39,064 nucleotides of DNA from Kiritimatiellia bacterium. GTDB taxonomy: Bacteria; Verrucomicrobiota; Kiritimatiellia; SLAD01. Positions within the stretch are counted from its first letter, which is position 1. Every line of letters begins with the position of its first letter. Of the stretch, positions 23,334 through 31,594 are shown piece by piece. The stretch is from the NCBI GenBank assembly GCA_007128275.1, contig SKXR01000038.1, positions 1 to 39,064 of the forward strand, read 5' to 3'. The notes under the pieces were generated by a model, which had not been told where the DNA came from, searched no databases, and was given only the letters and a program-made list of their open reading frames with translations. The position numbers and the translations under genes were made by a program.

Positions 23334-24662
23334 CTAGAGGGTGGGTTGATGGAAGCGGAGTCGCACCTCGATTTCCCGGGTCTCGCCTCCCGGGATACGC
23401 GGCGTCATCCGGATCCAGCCGCCGTCCAGCTCGTACTCCTCCGAAGCGCGTTGCACGTCCCATGTCAGGGTCAGGGGGGGGCGCTCGTGAATCTCCAAGG
23501 CGATGGCGCGCGGGCGCTGGTTCTCGACGGTCAGTTGGAACGTTTCCTCGTAATGACCGAACTGCAATTCGGTCCGCCGCACGCTCCGCCGCATACCCAG
23601 CACATCTTCCGCCTTCCCGAGATGAACCCGGATCTCCCGGTTCATCGGCGTATGCGGCAGAAAGCCGGGCAAACGCATCGTTCTACGAGTGACTCCGTGA
23701 AATACCTCGACGGGGCCCGGGGGCAAGATCCACCCCAATCGGTTGGCAGCGGTGTTCTTGAACACCAAATACTGATGCAGGGGGCGAAAGGCGCCCGTCA
23801 TACTCAACGCGACCTCCGTCGAATCCATCACGTAGAGCCGGGACGCGGGGATGCGGTGGGACGCAATGAAATGAACCTCGGTTTCCGCATGGGACGGGAT
23901 GTTTACGCGACGCGGCATGCGATAGACGAACTCAGGCGGCGGATCCACATCCTGGGCTTTCCACAAATCCGCCAAGGGCGTATCGGCCAACATCAAGAAC
24001 CCGGCCCGGCGTTCCGGTTCGCGCGGCAACCGGGGATCCGCTCCCACGAGCCGAACCAGCGTATTGGTGAACGAGCGACCGGTCGGATTGTCTATCCGCA
24101 CGAACCCGGTCAGGTCGAGTGCCACGCTCTCGTCCAATCCGTCCGGTTCACCGCGAATGAAGACCTGGTAGTAAGAGGTCCACTGCATGCCCTCGACGCG
24201 ATACACGACTTCCAACGAGCGCGCGCCGCCCACCGGAATACGGACCCGGCACCGGACCGGCCCATCCTTACGCGAGAAAGACGCTTGCGCCGACGGGGTC
24301 GCCGCGCCATGGATCACGCCATCGGGCGTGATGATCAACGACTCGGCATCCGACGGTGCAACCGTCGACCCGGCGCCGCGATCCACACGTTGCCAGTCCA
24401 GTACGTCCACAGGAAGGCGGCGCGTGCGGATCGTCAACGACGATAGGTCCGCCTGCTCCGGGATGCCCTCCAAGAGGAGATCCTGCTCGCCGGGCGCCAA
24501 ATCAAAGCGGCGCATTTCGCGCACCACGGCCCACCCCTCGCCTATGGTGAGCGTCGTTTCAATCGGTTGTTGCGCCGATACGGAGAGGCAAATGCTCGAC
24601 CAGAACATGGCCGAGCCGATGAGCAACAACGCCATACCCGTGAATGGACGCAGCCCCGTCAT
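23334..24662 (-). CDS. Secreted DUF4139 protein (442 aa)
   Basis: An N-terminal hydrophobic signal (about 1-32, ending SVSAQ) is followed by a beta-rich protein with the DUF4139 pattern: VYRVEGMQWTSYYQVFI in the middle, SLEVVYRV, and the C-terminal run HYEETFQLTVENQRPRAI with TLTWDV. The start was set at the ATG 24662, which follows GGAGGG closely, rather than at a TTG four codons upstream. It is downstream of a paralog with the same domain. The role is unknown; the proteins are exported and possibly form a beta-sandwich surface or periplasmic module. Confidence 0.77.
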   Translation of the reverse strand: MTGLRPFTGMALLLIGSAMFWSSICLSVSAQQPIETTLTIGEGWAVVREMRRFDLAPGEQDLLLEGIPEQADLSSLTIRTRRLPVDVLDWQRVDRGAGSTVAPSDAESLIITPDGVIHGAATPSAQASFSRKDGPVRCRVRIPVGGARSLEVVYRVEGMQWTSYYQVFIRGEPDGLDESVALDLTGFVRIDNPTGRSFTNTLVRLVGADPRLPREPERRAGFLMLADTPLADLWKAQDVDPPPEFVYRMPRRVNIPSHAETEVHFIASHRIPASRLYVMDSTEVALSMTGAFRPLHQYLVFKNTAANRLGWILPPGPVEVFHGVTRRTMRLPGFLPHTPMNREIRVHLGKAEDVLGMRRSVRRTELQFGHYEETFQLTVENQRPRAIALEIHERPPLTLTWDVQRASEEYELDGGWIRMTPRIPGGETREIEVRLRFHQPTL

Positions 24663-24809
24663 CCCGCCCTCCAAACACGCTCGCGGCTCAAGCCGGCAAT
24701 CTGTTCCTTGCGGCGCCCTGCCGGGTAGCGGGCCGCCGGACGGTTGGATGAATCAATCGCACTCATAAGTACACACTCGCCCCCGACCCCGCTCCCGAAG
24801 GCGTCCGGA

Positions 24810-26321
24810 TCACCAACTGTACCGCACCGTGTAATGAATGGTCCGCCGTCCATCCGGCCGCAGCGTAGGCCGAAACTCGATGGTTTGGTCGCCCGTCTGC
24901 TCATACTCCGCGTCCGCGCGCACAATCTCGAATTCGTGCCAGCGATACAAGTGTTCGACGACGCGGATTTCGACGGTGTCGGTTGTGTTGTTTTCCAAGC
25001 GGATCTGGAATGTCTCTTCGTACACGCGCAGCGGGGTGATCTCCGTATAGCCCGTGCGTTCCCGTTCGCCGCGCAACCCCCGCGCGGCGCCCAACAACAC
25101 GTGACCGGGCTCGCCGACCGACGTCGGCAACAGGGTGTCTTCGCCAAGAAACTCGACCGCGCCATCGGCTTTGCGCTGATACAGCCGGAACAGGCCGGGC
25201 GGCAGATTGAGGCCCAACCCTTCCGCGGGATCATTCTCAAAACGCAAATGCGTATCCACCACCGAATGCGATTCCGTCCCATAGTTCCAGTCGTTGCGAC
25301 GATGCCGCTGAAAGCGGTCGAATCGGACCCCGTCATACACGTAGAAGCGGGACACGGGCAACGCATCCACCCGGGCGTATTGGACGAACTTGTGATCGCC
25401 GTGTTTGAGGGTCACCGGTTGTTCCAAGCGATAGGTCTGGACAGGCATCAGCGTGGCCGCCGTTTCTTCAAAGGTGGGTTCCTCCGCGCCGTACATATAC
25501 CGCAAGGCGGGCGCGGTAGTCCGTTGGGCCCGGGGCGAAGCCACCGCCGAACGCCGGCGATCGGCCAGCAGACCGCGTTCCGTCGCAATCAGCTGAATCC
25601 CGGCCTCCTGGAAATCACCGCCGGACTGGTTATCCAACCCGACGCGCGCGGCGAAATACGCGGACTCTCCGTCTTCGTCGAGGACCACCTCATAGGCGGC
25701 TTGCCAGCGGATCTCGTCTACGCGATAGGTCAACCGTATATTCTGCGGGCCTTCCTGATCCACTTGCGCGCGCCATTGCAAGACCGGTTCAATATGGGCC
25801 AGCCGACGGACGTCAGGCAGAACGACCTGTTGTACGTTGTCGGCACGAACAAACACCCGCGCCTCCCGGTCGTCGGATTCGATCATGAGCAACCCCGCTT
25901 GTCCGGGGGCTTCCGCCCAACGAGGCGCATGCAAAAGCCGACCCGCATGGCGTTCGCCCTGCGCAACGACTTCAATTGGGCGCCCGAGATAGCGGGTCAA
26001 AAGTTTGTCGGGCGAAGCGGAGTCGTAGAAGAACTGCTGTTCAAGAACTTGCAGGCCGGGCAGACCAACCAGCGGGATAAAGGAAACCGTCGAGGGATCG
26101 AGCAACGGAGGCAACTGACGGAAGCGGATCACATTCTCACCGCTCGCCGGTGTGAGTCGCCGCATTTCGCTGACCAACCCGAATCCCTGATCATACAAGA
26201 CAAGCGCCGTGGATTGCGGCGGTGACGCCTCCGATTCAATCGGGTCGCCGTGGACGGCATCGACGGCCGCCGAAGCCCCCAACAACCATGCCAGTAGAAG
26301 ACCTTGTATGTTCCTGTTCAT
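24810..26321 (-). CDS. Secreted DUF4139 protein (503 aa)
   Basis: The protein has a signal peptide (about 1-25) and a DUF4139 layout like the next gene: LVLYDQGFGLVSEMRRL near the N-terminus, LTYRVDEIRWQAAYEVVLDEDG, FVQYARVDALPVSRFYVYDG, and the closing YEETFQIRLENNTTDTVEIRV. The shared words MRRL/MRRF, YRV...W, YEETFQ and VEN/LEN place the two as diverged duplicates. A CGGAG site precedes the ATG. The start is 75 bases past the YceI terminator, so this pair is a separate unit. Function unknown. Confidence 0.78.
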   Translation of the reverse strand: MNRNIQGLLLAWLLGASAAVDAVHGDPIESEASPPQSTALVLYDQGFGLVSEMRRLTPASGENVIRFRQLPPLLDPSTVSFIPLVGLPGLQVLEQQFFYDSASPDKLLTRYLGRPIEVVAQGERHAGRLLHAPRWAEAPGQAGLLMIESDDREARVFVRADNVQQVVLPDVRRLAHIEPVLQWRAQVDQEGPQNIRLTYRVDEIRWQAAYEVVLDEDGESAYFAARVGLDNQSGGDFQEAGIQLIATERGLLADRRRSAVASPRAQRTTAPALRYMYGAEEPTFEETAATLMPVQTYRLEQPVTLKHGDHKFVQYARVDALPVSRFYVYDGVRFDRFQRHRRNDWNYGTESHSVVDTHLRFENDPAEGLGLNLPPGLFRLYQRKADGAVEFLGEDTLLPTSVGEPGHVLLGAARGLRGERERTGYTEITPLRVYEETFQIRLENNTTDTVEIRVVEHLYRWHEFEIVRADAEYEQTGDQTIEFRPTLRPDGRRTIHYTVRYSW

Positions 26322-26396
26322 CAGTAACTCCGATTAAGTGATCGATTCATCAATACGGACCCTATCGTAACAGACTTTACTCAAAATCGAAGCAAG

Positions 26397-26427
26397 AAAA
26401 AGGGCCCCCGGATCACTCCGGAGGCCC
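26397..26427 (-). terminator. Rho-independent terminator after the YceI gene
   Basis: On the minus strand GGGCCTCCGGA (26427-26417), loop GTGA, and TCCGGGGGCCC (26412-26402) form an eleven-pair stem with one G-T pair, then TTTTT. It lies 21 bases after the stop codon. Confidence 0.85.
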
Positions 26428-26448
26428 CTCCATGATCATCTCGTCCGA

Positions 26449-27048
26449 CTATTCCTTGATCGCCTGAATGTTGATATCGAAGTTCGCCATGGCGCCGATC
26501 ATCCGGTCGGCCGCACCATCGAAGGCCACGCCGAAATCGTTCCGATCCACGGAACCGGTGATTTCCAGGCCGACGCGCGTACCCCCCCAAGGATCCTCGA
26601 CCGGAGCGCTCATCGTCACAGGCAAGGTCACTTCTTTCGTGACGTCCTTGATGGTCAGATCACCCACCAGCGCATAGCCGTCGTTGTGTGCAACGACCTC
26701 CTTGCTGTGGAAGGTAATCTCCGGATACGTGTCGACCTCAAAGAAGTCCTCACTTCGCAAGTGGTCATCACGGCGGTCGTTGTTGGTGTCGATACTGGCC
26801 GCTTGAATCGTGGCTTTCACGGACAACGTAGTGATATCGTCGCCCGCAAGCCGGACCTGTCCCTCGTATTCGCCGAATAGGCCCCGCACATTGGTGATCC
26901 CCATGTGGCGAATGCTGAAACCGACGGACGTATGGGCTTTGTCCAAGCCATAGCTATCACCGGCATATTCATCTCCGTGACTCCCGGCAAATGCCGGAGC
27001 CGCCAGCGCGATACCGCTCGCAACAATTAGGGTCAATAGCTTCTTCAT
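26449..27048 (-). CDS. YceI family periplasmic lipid-binding protein
   Basis: The 199-residue protein has a signal peptide cleaved after AFA (residue 21) and a lipocalin-like fold of the YceI family: YGLDKAHTSVGFSIRHMGITNVRG, FEVDTYPEITFHSKEV, VGDLTIKDVTKEVTLPV, and NDFGVAFDG. Members bind isoprenoid chains and are exported; some are induced by acid or high pH. A GAGGAG site precedes the ATG, with a promoter at 27105-27132 and a terminator right after the stop, so it is a single-gene unit. Confidence 0.95.
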   Translation of the reverse strand: MKKLLTLIVASGIALAAPAFAGSHGDEYAGDSYGLDKAHTSVGFSIRHMGITNVRGLFGEYEGQVRLAGDDITTLSVKATIQAASIDTNNDRRDDHLRSEDFFEVDTYPEITFHSKEVVAHNDGYALVGDLTIKDVTKEVTLPVTMSAPVEDPWGGTRVGLEITGSVDRNDFGVAFDGAADRMIGAMANFDINIQAIKE

Positions 27049-27104
27049 AACAGATACTCTCCTCTTGGCATGGTTAACACTTCACGCACGCTGTAATGTG
27101 CGAC

Positions 27105-27132
27105 ACAATAGATGAGTCGATTGTTCAATCAA
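27105..27132 (-). promoter_or_regulatory. Putative promoter of the YceI gene
   Basis: On the minus strand TTGATT (27132-27127), 16 bases and TATTGT (27110-27105). It lies just after the stop of the upstream aminotransferase gene, and the -35 box abuts it. Confidence 0.4.
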
Positions 27133-27136
27133 ATCC

Positions 27137-28309
27137 TTACAGGGTATCGATACCGGCGACGGTCCGGTTCAGCTCTTCCGGGGTGTTATAGAAGTGCGGA
27201 GAGAATCGCAAATAGGGGGTTCCATCCCTTGAACAGCGTAGCGAAGCGCGGATATGCGATGCGGTTAATCGTTTGAACAACTCCGGCATGTTCAGCGTGG
27301 GATGGGTGACGCTGATGATTCCCGACTGGCGTTTTTCACCCGCTTCCCGCATACACGGGGGACATGCGAATCCCCTTTCTCGAAGCGCTTCCAGCAGAGC
27401 CGCTCGCAAGGCAAGAATCCGGTCCGCCACCGCATCGATGCCCACATCCTGCAACAGTTCGAGGGACGCGTCCATGGCCAGAATGCCCGGAATATTCAGC
27501 GTGCCGGGTTCGTATCTTCGTGCCCCGGCGTAATAGGCGATGTGGTCTTGCGCGATGAATTCAGGCGACACCACATTCCACGCGCCCAGCAAGGTTGGCT
27601 TCAGGCGTTCGTGATGGGCCTCACGCACATAGAAGAGGCCGGCGCCCACCGGGCCCAGCATCCATTTATGCGAGTCGGCGCTCAAGAAATCCACATGCTC
27701 CACGGACGTCGGAAACGCTCCCAACGTCTGAATGCCGTCCAGACAGAAAAGAATATCGCGCTCATGCAACTTTCTACCCATTTCATCCACGTCAATTCGG
27801 AAGCCGGTCAAATAATGGCAGGAGGCCAGGGCCACCATGCGGGTCGCGGGGGACAAGGTGCGCTCGACGGCGGCCCACGTGACTTCGCCCAAGCGCTCGG
27901 TTCTCAGCGGCACGGGGGTCACCCCCCTTTCCTTCAACGCCAGCCAAGGATACACGTTGGCCGGGTAATCGTCGGCATAATAGATGACTTCATCGCCCGA
28001 TTCCCACGGCCATCCATTGGCGACCAGATTCAACCCCAACGCCGTCGGCCCCAGCAGCGCCATTTCCTGAGCCTGTGCGCCGATGAGGTCGGCCGCCCGT
28101 TTGCGGGCGCCGGCGATACGGCGCCATATTTCGTCGTCTTCCTGTCCCGTATGCGCGGCGTAATCCGCATAGTCGGCCAGGGCCTTTCGCGCCACCTGAG
28201 GGAGCGCCGTCACGCCGGCATGCGCCAGAAACACGTGGTCCCGCACAATTGGAAATTGTTCGCGCCGCCAGCGCTCATCATTCAGCGGTTGCTTGATCAA
28301 TGTACTCAT
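27137..28309 (-). CDS. Class V (cysteine-desulfurase-like) PLP aminotransferase
   Basis: The 390-residue protein has the fold-type I layout: LNLVANGWPW, a middle FCLDGIQTLGAFP (Asp that holds the pyridine ring) and the PLP lysine in SADSHKWMLGPVGAGLFYV. The end, LRFSPHFYNTPEEL, is the family's C-terminal signature. A cysteine in IRASLRCSRDG is near where desulfurases keep theirs, but the loop around it is shortened, so desulfurase action is doubtful. The ATG at 28309 has no ribosome site and is only 15 bases from the divergent exonuclease start; an upstream in-frame ATG at 28333 would overlap that gene. Confidence 0.88.
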   Translation of the reverse strand: MSTLIKQPLNDERWRREQFPIVRDHVFLAHAGVTALPQVARKALADYADYAAHTGQEDDEIWRRIAGARKRAADLIGAQAQEMALLGPTALGLNLVANGWPWESGDEVIYYADDYPANVYPWLALKERGVTPVPLRTERLGEVTWAAVERTLSPATRMVALASCHYLTGFRIDVDEMGRKLHERDILFCLDGIQTLGAFPTSVEHVDFLSADSHKWMLGPVGAGLFYVREAHHERLKPTLLGAWNVVSPEFIAQDHIAYYAGARRYEPGTLNIPGILAMDASLELLQDVGIDAVADRILALRAALLEALRERGFACPPCMREAGEKRQSGIISVTHPTLNMPELFKRLTASHIRASLRCSRDGTPYLRFSPHFYNTPEELNRTVAGIDTL

Positions 28310-28318
28310 GTGTATGGT
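28289..28318 (+). promoter_or_regulatory. Putative promoter for a leaderless exonuclease transcript
   Basis: TTGCTT at 28289-28294, 18 bases, and TATGGT at 28313-28318. The exonuclease ATG at 28325 is seven bases past the -10 box. The promoter lies wholly inside the start of the divergent aminotransferase gene. Confidence 0.38.
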
Positions 28319-28324
28319 TATCCC

Positions 28325-29110
28325 ATGATTCATGAAATTCTACAACGCCCGCTCGCCGTTTTTGACATTGAATCCACGGGATTAAACAAGAAGACGGACC
28401 GGATCATCGATCTGGCCATCGTCCGCATCCATCCCGATGGCACACAGGATGCGCATTCCTTTCGGGTCAACCCGGAACGGCCCATTCCCAAAGATTCCAC
28501 CGAAGTGCACGGCATCACGGACGATGACGTCAAGGACGCGCCCACGTTCAAGGAGGTCGCCCCGCAAGTGGTTACGTTGCTGGATCCGTGTGATTTCAGC
28601 GGCTTCAATGTGCTTCGCTACGACGCGCCCTTGCTCCTTGAGGAATTTGCGCGGGTGGGCGTGCCCTTTTCCATGGAAGGCCGCCGTATCCTGGACGCAC
28701 AACGAATCTTCCATATCAAGGAACCGCGGGACTTGTCGGCGGCGCTGACCTTCTACTGCGGCGAAATGCATCTCGGCGCACACGGCGCATTGGATGATGT
28801 GCTGGCCACGGTCCGGGTGCTGGACGCACAATTCGAACGATACGAAGATCTCCCGAAGGACATGGACGCGTTGGACGCGCTGTGCAATCCAAGGGATCCG
28901 CGTTGGGCCGATGCATCGGGGAAGATTAAATGGCAGGATGGCGACTTGGTGGTCAATTTTGGCCAACAACAGGGCCAACCCCTTCGCACACTGGCGGCCA
29001 AGAATGCCGGGTATCTCGAATGGATTCTGCGCAGTGATTTTCCGGACGATACGAAAGATCTGGTGCGCAATGCGATGAGCAACCGTTATCCGGATCCGCC
29101 CTCCGCCTGA
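28325..29110 (+). CDS. DnaQ-type DEDDh 3'-5' exonuclease with ExoX-like C-terminal domain
   Basis: The 261-residue protein has the exonuclease core: FDIESTGL (Asp14, Glu16), VHGITDDDV, FNVLRYDAPLL (Asp) and HGALDDVLAT (His and Asp of the DEDDh set). The last 60 residues, VVNFGQQQGQPLRTLAAKNAGYLEWILRSDF in outline, look like the small DUF3820 module often seen beside exonuclease X-type enzymes. Such nucleases trim DNA in repair or proofreading. It lies three bases from the convergent TPR gene. No ribosome site is seen. Confidence 0.88.
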   Translation: MIHEILQRPLAVFDIESTGLNKKTDRIIDLAIVRIHPDGTQDAHSFRVNPERPIPKDSTEVHGITDDDVKDAPTFKEVAPQVVTLLDPCDFSGFNVLRYDAPLLLEEFARVGVPFSMEGRRILDAQRIFHIKEPRDLSAALTFYCGEMHLGAHGALDDVLATVRVLDAQFERYEDLPKDMDALDALCNPRDPRWADASGKIKWQDGDLVVNFGQQQGQPLRTLAAKNAGYLEWILRSDFPDDTKDLVRNAMSNRYPDPPSA

Positions 29111-29113
29111 TTC

Positions 29114-29737
29114 CTATTCCAGGATCTTCATTGCTTCCGCCGCGCGGCGGCACTTCTCCACTTGTTCCAGATACTCGTTGATCCGGTTCCGATCGATTCT
29201 CGCTTCGCGGGCCAGGCGCACGGCTTCCTGAGCCGCCCGCACCGCACGGTCGTAATCGCCTGAAACGTAATGCCCCTCCGAAAGGGTGTTCCAGACATGG
29301 AAATTGTTCGGCTGAAGCAACAAGGCTTCCTGCGCCAGTTCCACCGCCCGTCCGCCGTCGCGGATCGCAGGATCGCCCGCCGTGGCATACAACCATGCGA
29401 GATTATTCAGAACGGGAAATTCATTTGGGAATTCCTCCATCAAACGTTCCAGCAACCTGATCGCTTCAGCGTATCGCCCTTGTTTGATAAACAGCGCACC
29501 CATCCCGAAACGCGCGTCCTTCGATTGCGGCTGCATCCGAAGCGCCTCGTTGAAGAGACGTTCGGACTCCACAAGTTGCTCCCGCTGCATGGCTTCGGAC
29601 GCGGACACCAGGAGATTCCGAAATGTTTCCTGGTTCGCGCGACTGACCGTCCCCTGCTGGGCGGGGGCCGCCCCGGTCCAGCCGAGAAAGCCGGCCAGCA
29701 GCACGCTTGTGAACGCAATTCTACAGGGTCCCATCAT
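29114..29737 (-). CDS. Secreted TPR protein after cdaR
   Basis: The 207-residue protein has a signal peptide (about 1-27, ending AAPAQ) and three or four TPR units, for example ESERLFNEALRMQPQSKDA, EAIRLLERLMEEFPNEFP and RAVELAQEALLLQPNNF. A GGAGG site precedes the ATG pair (29737, 29734), and the first ATG overlaps the cdaR stop as ATGA, so it is translationally coupled to cdaR. No function is recognised. It is the last gene of the ftsH-folP-cdaA-cdaR string. Confidence 0.83.
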   Translation of the reverse strand: MMGPCRIAFTSVLLAGFLGWTGAAPAQQGTVSRANQETFRNLLVSASEAMQREQLVESERLFNEALRMQPQSKDARFGMGALFIKQGRYAEAIRLLERLMEEFPNEFPVLNNLAWLYATAGDPAIRDGGRAVELAQEALLLQPNNFHVWNTLSEGHYVSGDYDRAVRAAQEAVRLAREARIDRNRINEYLEQVEKCRRAAEAMKILE

Positions 29738-30738
29738 GGGTATCGTCCTCCGGATCCCGCAGCGTCGGCGGCGGTCGGTGATATTTCGCTGCCCACCCTT
29801 ACACGGACGACAGGAGGCTCAACGCTTTCGACCCGAATGCGCGGCGGCACATGAATCCGCACAGGGACCTCACGCACTTCGCCCGGTTCCACACCCGTCA
29901 AGTCCACATAAACCGTGATATCCTTCTGAGCAAGCGTTTCCAAGAGTTCCGCGCGACCCACCAATTGGATGGTGGCATGCGTCGGCGTCAACTCCACCTC
30001 GCGCCACGGCGCAGCTCCGAACAGGGACTTTATTCGCAGATCCTCAAACGTGACGGTGGCGGACCGTTCGACCAGCACCACCTCGACCTCCACGCGTTCG
30101 GGCTCCATGCGCGCGGTCCAGGTGCGACTGGGCGAGACGAGCGCCACCCGCAATTTAAACGATTGCAGGCGCCCTTCCATATCGATCGGCGTGGTCCGGA
30201 TGGCTTCAATGGCATCCAAGCGCTGGCGCGGACCGCTGACGGTGACCATGGACGGCGTGGCTTTCATGGATTCCACTTCATAACCTTCCGGAGGGTTCCC
30301 TTGAATATGCACCCGGACGGGGACCTGACGGTCCTCTTCCTGATCCACGCTCAACACCACTTCAGACGGCCGGATGAAGACCGGACGCACAGCGGGTGGC
30401 GCGCGCACCGTGCGCAATTCAAGCGGGACGGTAAGCGAGTCCTCATAGGTTCTCCCCCGGATATCCACCACCACTTCCAACTCTTCCTGCACCAGATAGC
30501 GGATGCCTTCGCGCGATCCCCTGAAGTGCACATCGACACTGCCCGCCGATTGCTCCAACACAGCCCAGCCGGGATCCAGCAGTACGCGCACGGGCACATC
30601 GGTGACGATGGTTTCAAAGCTGATGGCCGGCTGAATGGCGTACCAAGAGACCGCCGCCAACAGGAGGGCCATGATTTTGGCCCACTTGTTCCGGGACAGA
30701 CTTCGAAGCAAATGGAGTACTCTATCTTTCATGTTCAT
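29734..30738 (-). CDS. YbbR/CdaR-type regulator of diadenylate cyclase
   Basis: The 334-residue protein has one membrane helix (about 20-40, KIMALLLAAVSWYAIQP) and three or four YbbR repeats outside the cytoplasm, seen as SAGSVDVHFRG, PSMVTVSGPRQRLDAI, TPTHATIQLVGRAELL and a final VESVEPPVVRVRV. In firmicutes CdaR binds and tunes the cyclase CdaA. Here it overlaps the end of cdaA by 17 bases, which fits that partnership. The ATG at 30732 is an alternative start two codons in. Confidence 0.85.
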   Translation of the reverse strand: MNMKDRVLHLLRSLSRNKWAKIMALLLAAVSWYAIQPAISFETIVTDVPVRVLLDPGWAVLEQSAGSVDVHFRGSREGIRYLVQEELEVVVDIRGRTYEDSLTVPLELRTVRAPPAVRPVFIRPSEVVLSVDQEEDRQVPVRVHIQGNPPEGYEVESMKATPSMVTVSGPRQRLDAIEAIRTTPIDMEGRLQSFKLRVALVSPSRTWTARMEPERVEVEVVLVERSATVTFEDLRIKSLFGAAPWREVELTPTHATIQLVGRAELLETLAQKDITVYVDLTGVEPGEVREVPVRIHVPPRIRVESVEPPVVRVRVGSEISPTAADAAGSGGRYP

Positions 30739-31594
30739 CCGCCAATTCCGCCAATATGGCCTCGGTCTTGGCCACGCCCTGCGGCGTCAGATCCAGTTTC
30801 TCGCGCATCCGGCGAAGCGGGCTCTTGGCCTGGCGCGACCGGGAAAGGATCGAAGCCAGAATGCGGTGTAGCCGATCCTGATCAATCCCGCGACTCAACC
30901 GGCCTTTGTACGCCACCGAAATGGCGCCGGTTTCTTCCGACACCACGATCACCACCGCATCGGTTTCTTCCGTAAAGCCGATGGCCGCGCGATGCCGTGT
31001 GCCGAGCGACCGGCTCAGTTCCATGCGCTGCGACAAGGGAAACACGCACCCCGCCGCCAGTATGCGATCGCCCTTGATGACCACCCCCCCGTCATGCAGC
31101 GGCGTATGCGGGAAGAAGATCGACGTCAACAGTTCCGGCGTCACGATGCTGTCCAGGCGCGTACCGGACTCTTGAATATGGCGCGTCCCGATTTCGCGCT
31201 CGACGGCAATCAAGGCGCCTATCTTTTGCTCGGCGAGATCGCTCACGGCCTTGACGACTTCATCCACCACTTCCCGTTCGGCGGCGCTCGCGTTGAAAAC
31301 GGATTGCTTGCCCAGTTCGGCCAAGGCGCGCCGGATCTCGGGTTGAAAGATGATGATGAAAGCCACCGCCAAATAGACGGAGAACCGTTGCAAGAGCCAG
31401 CTCAAGGTGTTGAGGCTTAAGAGATGCGCAAGCACCATCAACAGGATCAACAACAGAACCAGACCGGACAAGACGGCAGCACCACGCGTGCCGCGAAAGA
31501 AACTGATCACATAATAGAAGACAACAGCGAGGACGAGTATTTCTATAACCCCCGTCCATTCAGGGAGATGAAGCTGTTGGATCCAAGTCGCCAT
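30722..31594 (-). CDS. cdaA: Diadenylate cyclase CdaA (c-di-AMP synthase)
   Basis: The 290-residue protein has three membrane helices (about 18-34, 40-60, 70-84) and the DAC domain. The catalytic signatures are Asp168-Gly-Gly170 in LHDGGVVIKGD and Arg200-His-Arg202 in GTRHRAAIGF. It makes the second messenger c-di-AMP from ATP. Its ATG has a GAGGAAAG site. The gene overlaps the end of folP by 35 bases and is followed by cdaR. This layout after ftsH and folP matches a conserved cluster in several phyla. Confidence 0.96.
   Translation of the reverse strand: MATWIQQLHLPEWTGVIEILVLAVVFYYVISFFRGTRGAAVLSGLVLLLILLMVLAHLLSLNTLSWLLQRFSVYLAVAFIIIFQPEIRRALAELGKQSVFNASAAEREVVDEVVKAVSDLAEQKIGALIAVEREIGTRHIQESGTRLDSIVTPELLTSIFFPHTPLHDGGVVIKGDRILAAGCVFPLSQRMELSRSLGTRHRAAIGFTEETDAVVIVVSEETGAISVAYKGRLSRGIDQDRLHRILASILSRSRQAKSPLRRMREKLDLTPQGVAKTEAILAELADEHER

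Noticed and set aside
24744..26225. 493-codon open frame on the plus strand
   Set aside because: It is opposite the DUF4139 gene, which has a signal peptide, ribosome site and family motifs; the plus-strand product is Arg/His-rich and matches nothing.
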